A stretch of 64,000 nt of DNA from Pyrocephalus nanus (lineage: Eukaryota > Chordata > Aves > Passeriformes > Tyrannidae): NCBI GenBank assembly GCA_038380795.1, contig CM076269.1:4650001-4714000 (forward strand), given 5' to 3'. Positions 51,600-63,499 of the stretch are shown here, piece after piece; position 1 is the first letter of the stretch; each line of letters starts with the position of its first letter. The notes beneath the pieces are model-generated. The model was not told the DNA's origin, ran no database searches, and worked only from the letters and a program-made list of their open reading frames with translations. Made by a program: the position numbers and the translations under genes.

Positions 51600-53035
51600 C
51601 GCTCGGGCCGGGCGCTGTTTCCCTGCGAGCGGACAGCGAGGGGCACCTGACAAGTTTCCCAGCGCGGCTGGGGCAGCGGGCAGGGCGAGCCGGGCCCCGG
51701 CCGCCCGCAGCACACGTGTCACTGCCGGCCCCGACCGCCCCTTCCCGCCGGGGGAGCCGGGAAGCGCGGCCCGGGAGGAGCCGAGGGGAAGCGGCCGGGC
51801 TGGTTTCGTTTCCAGCCGGCAGCGAGGTCGCCCCTGCCCGGCCCCCCCCCAACCCCGGCACTCACCCCCCGCCCGGGCCCGCCCCGCTCCCGGCCGACCC
51901 CATGACAGGAGCTGAGCCCCGGCAGTGTCAGCGCCGCGAACTTCCCGGCTGAGCAAAGAAACAATACCCCGCGGAGCCCCGGCCCCCCCACACCCGGCCC
52001 AGCCCGGCCCTGCCCGCGGGGCCCCCGCGCTGCCCCCGCCGGGACCCGCCGCGGCCGCGGGACCGAGCGCGGGGGGGGTGGGGGGGGAAACCCGGCCTGG
52101 CGGGAGGCCGCTCCCGGGCCGCGCCGAGCCCGCGGCGGCCGCGGGGGGCGGCGGGGAGAGCGGCGGGGCGGCGGGGGCCGGGTGAGTGCGCGGGGGGCGC
52201 GGGGGGCGCGGCGGGGGCGGCGCGGGGGCCGCACTCACCGGGCGGGCCCTGGCGCGGCTCCGGCGGCCCCACAACCATAACAAAGCTCTGCCCAAAATGG
52301 CCGCCCGGCCCTGCCCGGCCGGGGGCCGGAGGGGGCGGGGCCGGCGCGCGCGCGGGGCGGGGCCGAGCACGCGGAAGGGACACGCCCCCTGCCCGGCTTC
52401 CCCTCGCCCGCCCCCGCCCCGCGCCGCGCGCCCCCCGCCCCGCCAATCACAGCCCGCCCCGCGCACCGCCCTCGCCGCCGCCTGGCGGAAGCCACCTCAG
52501 ACTACGCGTCCCAGAAGGCCTCGCGCTCCCTCGCCGCCCATAATGGCCGGGCTGCGCGCGGCGGGGCACGCTGGGACCTGCAGTCCGCTTGTAGGAGGCT
52601 GGCCCGCTGTGGAGATGCCAAAGCTTAAAAAGGAGGAGCGGCCCTGCCGTCCCGCAATTCCATGGACGGTAGAAGCCCCTGTCGCTCCTCCGCCATACCG
52701 ACCGCGGCCCTCGGGCTGAGAGTGAGCGGCGCTGCTGCCTTCGGCTCAGGTTGGCCCTTCCCTGGCCAGGCGGAACGCGATGGGCCGCTCCTGTTGCCGC
52801 CCGGACCGGCAGCGCTGGGCGCCGCCGGAGCGCTTCCCGGGGCACCGGAAGCCGCCTCAGGGAGTGCGGGCGGGGCGGCGGCGCCCGGCGAGTCCCGCCC
52901 GGTGCCCATGGGCGGCAGGGCCCCCAATCCCTCCGGGGTGTGAGACTCCTCCTCTCCGCCTTCACTCTCTGCCCTTTGGCCGCGCCGAGCTGCCGTCCTT
53001 CCCCGGAGCAGCAGGATTGGGAACTGCCTTCCGTG
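51600..53035. promoter_or_regulatory. Shared CpG-island bidirectional promoter of GPBP1L1 (-) and TMEM69 (+)
   Basis: This 1.4-kb stretch is extremely GC/CpG-rich. A minus-strand donor GTGAGTGCGG follows a likely GPBP1L1 first exon ending at 52239, and a second minus donor at 51866 could serve an alternative first exon. A plus-strand donor GTGAGT after 53035 likely ends TMEM69 exon 1. Between them lie ZNF143-like elements at 52501-52519 (ACTACGCGTCCCAGAAGGC, +) and 52566-52584 (reverse complement ACTGCAGGTCCCAGCGTGC), a CCAAT box (52443-52447) and a YY1-like AAAATGGCCGCC near 52295-52306. No TATA box is convincing. Confidence 0.75.
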
Positions 53036-53145
53036 GTGAGTGTCGTCCTCCGGCAGGGAGCTTACCTGTGGCTTGGGAGGGGATGGCCTTTCCACTCTGT
53101 AGTGGCTCAGTACGGATTGAGTACATGTATTATATATATTATAGC

Positions 53146-53269
53146 TTATTTTAGAGGAGCAGAGAAGTGAAGGCAGCAATAAATTGCAGAGCAGAAACTA
53201 ATAAATCAATAAGAAAGAGATGTTATGTGCCAGTGAGGTATTTGCTGGAGTTCCAGGAGAAATGAAAAA
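53146..53269 (+). repeat. Diverged copy of the TMEM69 3' end, in the TMEM69 5' intron
   Basis: From TTATTTTAGAGGAGCAGAGA to GGAGTTCCAGGAGAAATG this resembles 54744-54866, the end of the TMEM69 coding sequence and its early 3' UTR, at roughly 80 percent identity by eye over about 120 bp in the same orientation. The matching frame here would read ILEEQRSEG... and stop. It lies upstream of the TMEM69 ATG, so it is not part of the reading frame. Confidence 0.75.
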
Positions 53270-53411
53270 ATATATATGTATTTCTTTAAATATACACCTG
53301 AGTCTGTGAGCGTCTGATAAGTGTAAAGTTTAGACATAAGAAACTCACCTATTCAGTAGTTTCAGACCTTGTCCTGACTTTTTCTGTTTTTAGGACATCG
53401 GTAAAACAAAT

Positions 53412-54800
53412 ATGTTTCCTCTCATGCAACGGTGCTGCTTCTACACATCTTTCAGAGTAAGTTACTGAAGCTTTTCTTTGCTGTCTGTTTTTATTTAGAA
53501 GTAAAATAGCAAAGTATACAAACTGCAGCTTTGAAAAAAAAAAAAAAAAGAAAGGTGGCTTTCAGTTGGAGTAGCCACGTGTTTATCACCCAGCTTTTCT
53601 GAGAGAGCTCCTGGTTTCTACAGCACCTTTAGGCAAAGCTGTTTCTTTTATAAAATTGAATGTTATTGTCTCAAGATCTTTTTTCCTCTCACTTTTTGAC
53701 AGAGCAGCGAGGGGATAGTAGTTTGTTGCTGGGGTGACCTTGTCCTGCTTGTGCAGGAAATTATTTTACATTTTGCTCTGAAAGGGACTGATGTATCTTC
53801 AAAGTGCCTAAAGAATGCAGGTGTGGGGGGAAGGATGGGTGGGTGTACAAACCTTTTGTGGTGAGTAAAGGTTTTCTTACTCACTCTGGAGAGCCCGGTC
53901 GCTCTTCATCAGCTGCATGGGGTGCCTTCACCAGTTCAGTTAAAAGCACCTGAAATCCAAGGGCAAGGACAGCTGTGATGTGACCTGACCTGGAAAACCA
54001 GTTGGTACAATATTCCCCAGGTGGCTGAGGTAACTGCAGGTCTGTAAGCTTGCACTGTGTGGTGCTCAGGACAAGTTTTATGCTTGCAGCTCCAGAAGTT
54101 GACGAGTCCCAGGCTGCTGCTCTGTGCAAAGGATAAAACAACTTGGTCTTTCCTCGGCCTCCAGCTCCGGAGGGATGTGTGTCCTCTCTCGAGACCTCCA
54201 AGCCTCAAACCAGTTTATGCCACCCAGCTGCAGGCTCTTCACACCTCTCTCCCCGCCTCCAAGAAGAAAAAACCTCCAGAATCCGAGGCAGAATCCCAAG
54301 AAAGCAAGGAATCCCTGAAGGATGTTCCCAAGCCAGCCCTCTACCTGAGCCTGGGGGGGCTGTTTCCCTTCGTGATGGCACCGCTGGCCATGGCCATGCA
54401 GGGCTCCTACTACCCCGAGGTGGCCTTTGTTCAGGTGGCGTACGGGGCCGTGACAGCCTCGTTCCTGGGGGGAATGAGGTGGGGCTTTGCCCTCCCGGAA
54501 GGCAGCCCGGCCAAGCCGGACTGGCTGAACCTGGCTAACGGCATCGTGCCCCCCGTGCTGGCCTGGCAGGCCTTGCTCTTCAAGGATGCCACCCTGGGAG
54601 CAGTGATGCTGGTGATGGCCCTGGGCATAGCGCTGCATTATGACATCGCCCTTCTCCCCCCGTACCCGAGGTGGTTTCGGAGGCTGAGGGTGTGGGGAAC
54701 GGTGGTGATGGTGGTGTCCCTGCTGGCCACTGCGGCACTGAAGTTCATTTTAGAGGAGCAGAGACTTGAAGGCAGAAATAGTTGGCAGAACACAAACTGA
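53412..54800 (+). CDS. TMEM69: TMEM69, multi-pass transmembrane protein 69 (DUF3429 family)
   Basis: Two coding exons: 53412-53456 (MFPLMQRCCFYTSFR, donor GTAAGT) and 54090-54800 (acceptor TTTTATGCTTGCAG, stop TGA). The junction is phase 0, giving 251 codons against about 247 in human. The N-terminal 60 residues are basic with few acids, compatible with a mitochondrial presequence (inference). A Lys/Glu/Ser-rich linker (72-92) precedes five hydrophobic segments at about 99-119, 126-147, 161-178, 183-205 and 215-235. The family signature GGMRWGFALPEGSPAKPD lies between segments 2 and 3 (142-159). Function is not established. The 5' UTR is split, with exon 1 ending about 53035 and exon 2 starting at 53394. 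An ATG just upstream of the second coding exon (54057) lies in the intron and is not the start. Confidence 0.92.
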
Positions 54801-55544
54801 TAAATCGATAGGGAGAAGATATTGTCTGCCAGTAAGGTATTTGCATGGAGTTCCTGGAGAAATAAAGGACTGATTCGTGCTTAAAAGTGATGATGGCAGG
54901 GATCAAGATGCTTACTCTCAAAGGAAACTTGATTTTCCTACTGATTTTCAAGCTAGTTTAGGAGGGAAGGATTGCAAATAGCAGTGACTTCCAAGGCAAG
55001 GGGGAGACTGTTTTGTTTGGAATTAGGGCTCCCCGGCAAAGGAAGCTGCCTGCAACACAGCCAGGAAGAACTGCCAGACTCCTGCACTGCAAACTGATGT
55101 TATACAGTAGGACACGAGAACTCCAGTGCTGCCACTAAGGGACTAGTTAAGGGGATTGAAAGTAGTTTGTGTCTTTTCCCTCCTGAGAATCCATATATTT
55201 GAGCTCCCAGAACAGGTAGAGATGGATTTGTAATCTGCAAACCCTCCCTGATGGGCCTGTTACTGAAAGCCCTGCAGAAGCAGATGGCCTTTGTACTTCA
55301 GTCTTCCTAACACATCATTCAGCAGAAGTCACAGCCTAAGTCAGGTGGATCCTCTTCTCTGGTCTCAGGTACCTCTGGAAAGCCATGAAATTGTATGTGA
55401 GCATATTTATTGTAAGCTTTTAACTGGAAGTCTTTTAAGTACAGTGTAATATCCAAGAAAGCTGAAAAGTGACATCCACACATGGTTTTAGGACCAGATG
55501 GTCCTCATAGTTGTTAAATCACTGATCTTCGTTGTTCTACACAG

Positions 55545-55776
55545 AATAAAGCACATATTGTCACTTAGACTTTGTTATCTGCTCACTCTGCGAAGAGCAG
55601 AGGTTTAAGAAGCCTGCCTGTCCTGGAGATAGAGGCATCTTGTGTGATATTGCTGAAGCAGCAGCTGTGTACAGCAGCCTCTCACTTCTGCAACCTGTCA
55701 ACTTTTGTATGGTAACAGCAGCATCCCTCTGAAGCAAAAATATACGTCAGTGCTCCCTGAATATAAAGGAAATAAA
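55545..55776 (+). terminator. TMEM69: Candidate TMEM69 poly(A) signals
   Basis: AATAAA occurs at 55545-55550 and 55771-55776, about 750 and 970 nt after the stop. An earlier AATAAA at 54861-54866 would give a 3' UTR of only about 60-80 nt. The choice cannot be made from sequence. Confidence 0.45.
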
Positions 55777-56400
55777 ATTGAGTTTACGAATTAAAATGTT
55801 TCTATTTCTTACTTACACATCATTGTTTAAGATGGGTCCAGAGTAGAGCCCTGCCTTTGGCTTGATTCAGTGAAAGAGGTGCTGAGTATCAGAGACCATA
55901 ATCAATCAGCCACCAAGTTCCATTCAAACATGATGTAATCAGCTACAGAACCTGGAGAAGGTAACTCCACACAACTGCAGATTCCCTCAAGCTCCATAAA
56001 CCAGGAAGTTTACGGGCAGGAATCAGAAGTGAACTCTCAGTTCCCAAACTAATAAAATACAGCTAAGGTAATGTTCCTCCAGTGGTTCCCTCAAAAGACC
56101 CTGAAATGTGAAGAAGAATGCTCAAGAAATATTATCGGTAATTTCGTCCCACAGAGGGCTGAACAGAGCTGGCAAGGCAGCCAGATTCCCAAGAAGTCTG
56201 AGTGATTTTACACTGAGAACAGACACGTGAGTGTTCTACTGCAGAACTTGCACCATTCAAGCAGTCACAGTCTATAACCAGTCTTTTTCTAATGTGCTAC
56301 TGGAAAATAGGATTTCCAGTAAAAAGATGGAAGGAGCTATTATATCAAAGTGGCAGTGATACTCATTGTGATATGAAAGCAACCTACTCAAGAGCATTCC
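55777..56400. other. TMEM69-IPP tail-to-tail spacer
   Basis: This is the convergent intergenic region between candidate poly(A) sites. I see no gene, RNA or repeat in it. Confidence 0.5.
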
Positions 56401-56422
56401 ACAGTCAGTTCTGAAAACACAT

Positions 56423-56428
56423 TTTATT
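56423..56428 (-). terminator. IPP: Candidate IPP poly(A) signal
   Basis: The minus strand reads CATAATAAAATGTG here, about 1.5 kb past the IPP stop. The intervening sequence shows no other gene and fits a 3' UTR. Confidence 0.5.
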
Positions 56429-57965
56429 ATGAAAAGCCATTTAATACAAGCTTATACTTGAAAAAAATAGACATTAATTCAGACATATAAGAAATCCTCT
56501 GAAGTAAAAGCACACACAAGATTATAGAACAATCAGAGAAGGAAACTCTCCATCACGTAGCATGCTTTAGCCCAACCCTATGTCAGATTTTAAAATCTAG
56601 ATTCTTAAGGTACCTGCAACGCTCACCTTGGAGGATTTGATTCCTGTATTAATTTGTTAATTTTACACAGGGGATTATTGACCTACACAGCACGAATGCT
56701 CCTTTGTCTACACACTGCAGGCTTCCTGTTTAGTGACATTCCAGTTGCGGTTTTGTGTTCCAGAATAACACTGTCCATCAAAGTTCAAGCAGCCTCACTC
56801 CAGGCTCCTTCCAAATCATCCACAGCTGTGCAGAGAATGCAGTCACAAGTGTGCAAAAAGCAACTTCAAATTTGTTAATTAAAGGAATCTAGGAAAAACC
56901 TCCAAACTCGTAGTAGTATTGTTCTACTGGATGTATCCAAGCTAAATACAAACTCCTCAAGCATCACTGACAGCATCACTTCAATGCTGAGTGCAGCTAA
57001 TTCTATCACAGAAAGCTCCACTGGCTCAAACTGGGACGAGGCACGAGATGTAGTGAAGGTGAAAGTGTGTGCCTTGTAGAACAGCAAATACTCCAGTGCC
57101 AAGTCTCAGCATGTGTCACACAGGGTAAAAGCACATTAAACTGTGGGGGAAAAAAAATGGGGGCAAAAGGCTCTCCCTAAGTTGTTTTTACTAAGAGCAG
57201 TCCTAAAGAGAACAGCAAACCTAAGGAATAGCATTTCCATTTAAAATTCACCAGAGCTTACACAAAAAGGAGCTCCACTGTCAATGCTGATACCACTGAG
57301 AAGAAAAGCCAGTGCTGAAGTGGAATGACATTATTAGAACCGTGAGGATAACCTTCCAAAATAGGAAATTCTCAGCTACTCACCATCCAAGTGAGCGGAG
57401 TAGCCAGAAAGTAAATATCCATATTTAATGTCCAGGAGCAGAAAAGAGGCTCAAATGTGTCAAGGTCTTAAGTAGAGACACCAAGTTTCCCCCATGTTAT
57501 CTTCTCTTCCTCATTTTCCACCAGAAAAAGACAGCTAATGCTATCCAAACTGCCCACCTGGTCTTATCTCCAGGTAACTCCTTGCTGTCCATAGCTAACC
57601 CCCTTCCAGATTGCAAGGGCATCTGAAATGCCAGCTTTGGTGCACCTGAGAGAGTTAACAACCAAATAACATCTCTAAAGTGCTGGAATTACTGCTTCAG
57701 ATTTTTACAGGGCATATTCACCATTTATTTCAGTGAGCCTAATCCAGTTATAAGAGGCATTCCTACTCTTAACAGAATACTTCCCAAGACAGACAATGGA
57801 TAAGCCAATTTACTTTGAAGGGCTTTTCCTTTTGCTCGGGAAAATCTCTCTGATCTACTTCTCCACTGCAGCTCCTGTGTTAAAAAGAGGTTTCTGGCCA
57901 ATGAAACCGGAGATCTGAGGAGGCAGATTTTACTCCTTCCTTCAGTGAGTGTCCTTCTCTGTGTT

Positions 57966-60900
57966 TCACAGCACAGCCACCCCTCCTTCGCAGCGGCTGG
58001 TGATCATGTTGGCAATTTCAGTCCAGCTGTCCATATGAGGGTTATAAACTTCAACAGAGTCGGAGGTTACCGGAGCAGCAAAATCAGGGCTGGGAGCTCG
58101 GCCTCCCGAGGCGTAGAGGAGTCCATTCACAGCCACAACACACACACCAGCTCTTGGGATCTTCATCGGAGCGACTTCAACCCACTTTTCCTAATGACAA
58201 AGTGAGAGTCAACAAGTTGTTTTAGGGCAAGCCCCGATTCTGATAAAATAACTTTCAAAGCTTAAAGACTGAAACAGATCCAAAGAACATACTGTCTGTA
58301 CCCCTTCCTTTGTTCAGTCACTGCAAGATGCAGTCTGTCTCCAAAATAGAGAATGGTACAGCTTGAGGTGGGAAATAGGTAAAACTAGATTGAATTCAAA
58401 AAGCAAACAGATTGGCTCACTGGATTATGTTCTGTTTTTAACAGTAGCTACTCTTCCAAACAAAAACATAAGCAATAACAGTCAGGAATAATTCCTTATT
58501 TTAGTCATGTTGAAACACCATTTTGATGCAGAAGAAAGGTCCTCAACTTTTCAGTGAGTTTTTTCTCTCTATTCAAATTACTGACCTTTCTATTGAAGAG
58601 GAGGAATCTATCCTCTCATCTTAACCCTAGCAAGTATATCTGTGCATGGTTAAACCACAACAGCTAGTTAGGATAGACCCTGAGATCACCAAAGCTTTGT
58701 TTCACCCAGGATCACCAGCCAGTAGTGAAAAGGAAATGGAACTTCAAGTTTTTCTTTTCAAAGAAAGGAAGCAAGATCCCTCTATAGCATCTTACACAGA
58801 CCTGATACAGTCTACATTTATGAAAGGAAGGGACTCTACCATACCTCTTCAAATGAGTATCTTTCTACACTAGCAAGTGCATCCTGAGATTCATTCCATC
58901 CTCCCACGGCGTAGATGCAGTCGTTGAGAGCAGCCACACCAAGATAGGCCCTCCGGGTGCCCATGGGAGCGAGCTCAGACCAGCGCTTGGATATCGGGTC
59001 GTAGACTTGGACAGAGCGGAGCTCTGCTCCTTCGCTGCTGATGCCACCAACCACGTAAATCAAACCTGCAGGAACAGAATTTCTCCTCTCTCAGGTTTCA
59101 CAATAGAAAGACAGACAGAAAATGACTGTCACAACAAAGGTTTCAGCCTGACGTTAAGATGGCTTAAGAGTGACAGAAGAACCTCCTTTTGTTCAGTAGC
59201 AGAGCACATAAAGCTTTTGCATGAGTAACTTGAGGCTTCAACACTGGAAGCTCTGATGAAAGCAAACATTATTAAGTGCAAGGGAAGGAATTCAGAAGGT
59301 TGCAAATGCTGACCAGGCCTCAATCAAATACTTAACAGGCACATTTATTTACCAAGTCTTTAGACATGACTGTCTTAAAATAACCTGTAGCAACCCTTCA
59401 GCTTGTCACAAAGAAACACACACAAACCCAAATATGGAAGGTAAATAAAAGCAGAATCAGGAAAAACTGTTTTCATGAGATAAAAGGCAGAAGACAAGAG
59501 AGAACTTTACAGTACTTGAGTTCTGCAGAATTAGAAATATGGTACTAGAAGAACAAACAAGCGAAGCACAAACACAAGCAACTGACAGCTCAGTACAAGA
59601 CAATGGAAGAATTCATGACTGAAACATAAAGCTTCAAAATCCAACAGCTGTTGGAACTGTTTATGGATACAAACTTAATAATACACACCTTGCATTTCAC
59701 AACACCCAAAGCAGTAACGGGGCATAGCCATGCTTCCCACCACATCCCAGCAATTTTCTTCAGGATCAAATCTTTCAATCGTGTTGCCAATTTCTGCTCC
59801 TACCCAGCCTCCTGCAAATAACAGCAAACACAGGAAGGAATTAAAGGGCATGAAGTTGTGTGTTAGCTGCATGTTTAGCATACAGTGAACTGTTCCAGGA
59901 CAAATTCTGAAACCAGCACGCAGTCAATCTACAATGGAAATGACTTACAAACAATAACTAATCCACAAAGATTTGGTATAATAATGCTTACGGACACAGC
60001 TGGCTTTCAAAACTTAAGTTTGCGAATTTGCATCACCAAGATGTAATCTTTAAGATCAAATCTATTTGCAAGTTTCGTGAATCTTTAAAATTAACTGCAC
60101 CTACAAAACAAAAAGAGAACTTACCCAAAGCATAGATAGCACCATAGCAGGTGCACACTCCCAGTGCACAGCGGGGATGGTTCATGGAAGCCACAGTTGT
60201 CCACTGCTTAGTAACAGGGTCATAACACTCCGTACAGTCGAAAATCATCGAGTTGTCCTCACCTGCACAGTAAGAACAGAGACGAGAAATATTTTGCAGA
60301 TATGGAAACATTCTTCAGCTCCTTCCAGGACAGGCAACATTGGAATACAAGGTTTGTCTTTCAGCCAAACGGCCAATGTAGCAAAAAGTTTGTTTGTAGC
60401 CAGAACTGAATCAACACTAGGAACAGCTTTCATCAACAGTTCCCTGAAACGTTACTGAACACATCAGAGGGATGAACAGCCACTGTGCTGCACATCTTTT
60501 ACTCTGCAGCACAATGTCCAGGGTTGTCAGGACCAAAGAATATGTTCTGCAGTGACAAAACCAGTCTGCATATGCATTCTTGAGTGATGGGCTGGTAGAG
60601 CTACTCATCACATCCTTGTGCCAACATTCACAACAAGCCTTTCCAGGCATGCACACCACAAGTGGTCTGTCCTGTGCTACTGCCTTTTATGCTATGGGGC
60701 TTTTGCCAGACTACAGGTGAGAAAAGAAATTCCATTAGTGGGGGTATGCAAAGCCCTCAGAATAGCCAACATCTCTTAGTGTATCTGCATGTGTCCATAT
60801 TGTAACCTGTGAGTTGTTACACCCTGAGGGGAAAGCAGCTTGGCAAAAACTGGCCAACACAGGAGCCCAAAGAGACATTCACAGAGCAGTGATGGTAGAG

Positions 60901-63220
60901 AACCAAGGCACAGAACGAAGGAACCCAAATTATACCTAAAAGTTGTAATATCTACTGCTGGGTTCCTCAGAATCACTGATAGGAAGAATAATTTAAAAAA
61001 ATCCCCATCCATGAGTTGTCCAGTGTCCATGTAACAAAGAAAGCTGTTACCTCCAATGGCATAGACCATTCCTCCCACCACGGCCACCCCCAGCCCGCTC
61101 CGGGCCTGGTGCAGAGAGGACACCGTGGTCCAGTAGTGGCTGAAGGTGTCAAATCGCTCCACACAGCTGAGGGCTCTGCTGTCACTCCAGCGTCCTCCCT
61201 GCAGTCGGGTGTACCCACCTGCAAAGTAAGGGGAAAGACCACGGCTGAGTAAGAGCTTCTTGCTCATCCCCATGCTCCTATATCTAAACCACTGGAAAAA
61301 AAATTACAGTGACAGCCATTTAGCCCCTTTTAGTAGGAACTGGGGTTTAACAATAGCTTGGTTTTCTTCAGCCCACATGAAAGACAGGTTGGCTTGAGGG
61401 TCATGGAAATTGTGCTGAGCTGACACCATAATGCCACAAATATTAGAATTCATGTTTTTCAGTAAAACAGAGACCAGCCAACTGCCTTTGCTATCCAAGG
61501 TGGTGCTACTTCCCCCAGGGTGCAACAAAGGCATCACTTGCTATTTCAAGTACCCCAATCACATGAACCAAAGTATCCTGGACAGAGAGAACTCCAGCTC
61601 TCAGAAGAACAAAGCGTGCAGTGAATTTGCATGTACCATTCCAGCAGAGAACCCTGGGTAAATCCTCTGCTGATTTGCAGCTTTCCACCCAAGGCAAATT
61701 ACTTTTAGACAGCAAATCTGGGCTTTGAACGCCATGTCATAATGACAAGAAGCATGAATGCTGGACTTCTGTGCAATTCTAAGCAGAAACCAGCTATCAT
61801 GGTAACTCAGCCATGATGAAACATTTTGATATCTTTATATATTTTGATTAAAAAAAAAAATCCAGTATCTCTTTAGTACTGTAATACGAGATACTACTTC
61901 ATTTGCTTTACAAGGTTCAAACAGCTACATTCTAACCTACTGCATAAAGGTACTTCCTGGCTTTCCTCCGGGGACGACCTTTAGAAGCCTGCAGAAAACT
62001 GCTGACCTTGTTCTCTTTGGGAGATTTAGAGACTTCACAATATTCTTTCAACAGAGTTTGCAGGGCCACCCGAAGACTGAAATCTGGAATACCTGGAGGA
62101 AATAAGCAGAATAAAAAAGGCACAGTGAAAAGTTAGGGGCAGTAAGCAACTCAGCCAGAGAAAAATTAATAACTTCTCCTAAAACAGCAGACAAATCAAG
62201 GTTGCCTACTTTTATACGACATTTTCAAAAGCGCATTTTTAAAGTAAGCTGTGCTTGTTTGTTAAAAAAGAGAACTCGTTTGCTATAAGTACTTTCACTC
62301 ATCGTGCTATTAATGTAAAAAAAAAGTCCATCAAAGCCCAGTAACTCCACAAAACACCTGGCTTCCTCACATGATGTCCTTTCTTTCCTTCTTTCACTTA
62401 CTTTCTATGTACTTTAACAGCCTCTGTGCTGGCAGCAGAGGGAATCGGACAGGCTCCAGAACTTCTACGACATATTTCTTTCTCTTCCCCACATCCTTCA
62501 GGATCCACTGCATGGCCGCTATGAACACCTGGTACTCGTCCTCGATGCTCAGGTCCTCGCTTCGCAGGATCTTCACGAGCTGCTCCTTGGTGAGCGCCAG
62601 GAACTCCTCCCCGCCCTGCACCTCCAGGAAGTGCGCGTGGATGTAGCTCTCGGTGAACTCCATCAGGTCGTGACAGGCGATCTGCTCAGAGAACTGGAAG
62701 AGGCCGATGCAGTTCAGCGGGTCGATCTGCCCCTTGAGGAACTCGCAGCAGAGCTCCACCACCTCGGTGAGCTGCAGCATGTCGGCGGCCACGATGAGCT
62801 CCTGGACGTTGTGCTCCGCGATGCTCACCACCCCTGCGGGCACCAAACCACAGCGGGGCCCCGCTCCAGCCTGCGGCCGCGGGGCGCCCGCCCCGAGCCC
62901 CCGCCACAGCCCTCACCTGTGTAGATGAAGTCGAGCAGCGTGTGGAAGGTGCCCGCCTCCACGCCCGCGATCCGCACCACGTCCCGCCCGGACTCCTTCA
63001 TGCCGCCCGCGAACAGCGCCGCGAAGTAGGGGCTGCTGGCCGCCAGCACCAGGCGGTGCACGGCGAACGCCTCCGGGCCCACCTCCAGCCGCACGTCGCA
63101 GAAGCACTGCCCGGCGCGCAGCCGGTTGATCTGGGCCAGGAGGAGGCGGGCGTGGCGCTCGGAGCTGGAGCAGGAGCCGGGGCTGGGGCCGCCCTTGCTC
63201 GCCGCGGCGCTCGCCGCCAT
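57966..63220 (-). CDS. IPP: IPP, BTB-BACK-kelch protein (KLHL27 type), eight coding exons
   Basis: Minus-strand exons: 63220-62917, 62833-62402, 62092-61937, 61218-61051, 60262-60125, 59811-59689, 59065-58845, 58190-57966 (stop TGA 57968-57966). All phases agree, giving 588 codons against about 584 in human. The BTB domain starts near residue 24 (ARLLLAQINRLRAGQCFCDV), BACK follows (about 140-250), and six kelch repeats run from about 290 to the end. Each repeat carries a GG doublet, for example YLYAVGGYTRLQGG, MVYAIGGEDNSM, IYALGGWVGAE, IYVVGGISSEG, IYAVGGWNESQD and LLYASGGRAPS. Human IPP is an actin-binding cytoskeletal kelch protein named after IAP-driven transcription in mouse; no retroviral sequence is seen here. 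The chosen ATG follows a CAG repeat, and the frame stays open upstream through poly-Ser, so a longer N-terminus cannot be fully excluded. Residues 1-22 are Ala/Ser/Gly-rich and unlike human. Confidence 0.95.
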
Positions 63221-63226
63221 CGCGGA

Positions 63227-63227
<1 letters not shown>

Positions 63228-63272
<45 letters not shown>
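63228..63272 (-). repeat. IPP: (CAG)15 trinucleotide repeat immediately upstream of the IPP start codon
   Basis: Fifteen uninterrupted CTG units on the + strand are CAG in the IPP transcript, ending 7 nt before the ATG at 63220. In the frame of IPP they read AGC (serine). The repeat is thus in the 5' UTR, or in an N-terminal extension if translation starts farther upstream. Confidence 0.95.
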
Positions 63273-63273
<1 letters not shown>

Positions 63274-63274
63274 G

Positions 63275-63480
63275 GCCCCGGCACCTCCGGCACGTCCCGC
63301 CCGGCCCCGGCCCCGGCCCCGCGCCGCGCACGCGCCTGCTCCGCCCGCACGGGCGCCTGCGCGCGGAGGGGCGCGCGCCCCGCTGAGGCGGCTCCGCCTG
63401 GACATGGCGGGTCCTGCGGCGGGGCTGCTGAGGGACCGGGTGCTGAGGGACCGGGTGCTGAGGGACCGGGTGCTGAGGGC
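63275..63480 (-). promoter_or_regulatory. IPP: IPP CpG-rich promoter region
   Basis: GC-rich sequence upstream of the IPP start includes a near-consensus NRF1 site, CGCGCACGCGCC (63324-63335), and GCGC-rich runs. No TATA box is evident. The transcription start was not resolved. Confidence 0.5.
63428..63479 (+). repeat. 15-bp tandem repeat, three full copies plus partial
   Basis: CTGAGGGACCGGGTG is repeated exactly three times from 63428 to 63472, followed by CTGAGGG. It lies between the IPP promoter and the CR1 fragment. Confidence 0.95.
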
Positions 63481-63499
63481 TCCCTGTAATGACCACGCA

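Larger units (their letters stand above)
36098..52238 (-). other. Large 5' intron(s) of GPBP1L1
   Basis: About 16 kb separate the start-codon exon from the CpG island. I see one CR1 fragment (42762-42912), the candidate UTR exon at 36930-37008, and many homopolymer tracts (T near 40679-40694 and 48240-48256; A near 41109-41125, 49817-49836 and 50162-50177; an AACCA-type repeat near 47227-47245). No convincing gene is present. The longest open frame (45268-45747, +) has no recognisable similarity and no splice context. Confidence 0.6.

Noticed and set aside
51597..52466. Minus-strand 289-codon and plus-strand Arg/Pro/Gly-rich frames in the GPBP1L1/TMEM69 island
   Set aside because: These are GC-rich promoter shadows that contain the likely first exon and splice donors of GPBP1L1, with no protein similarity.
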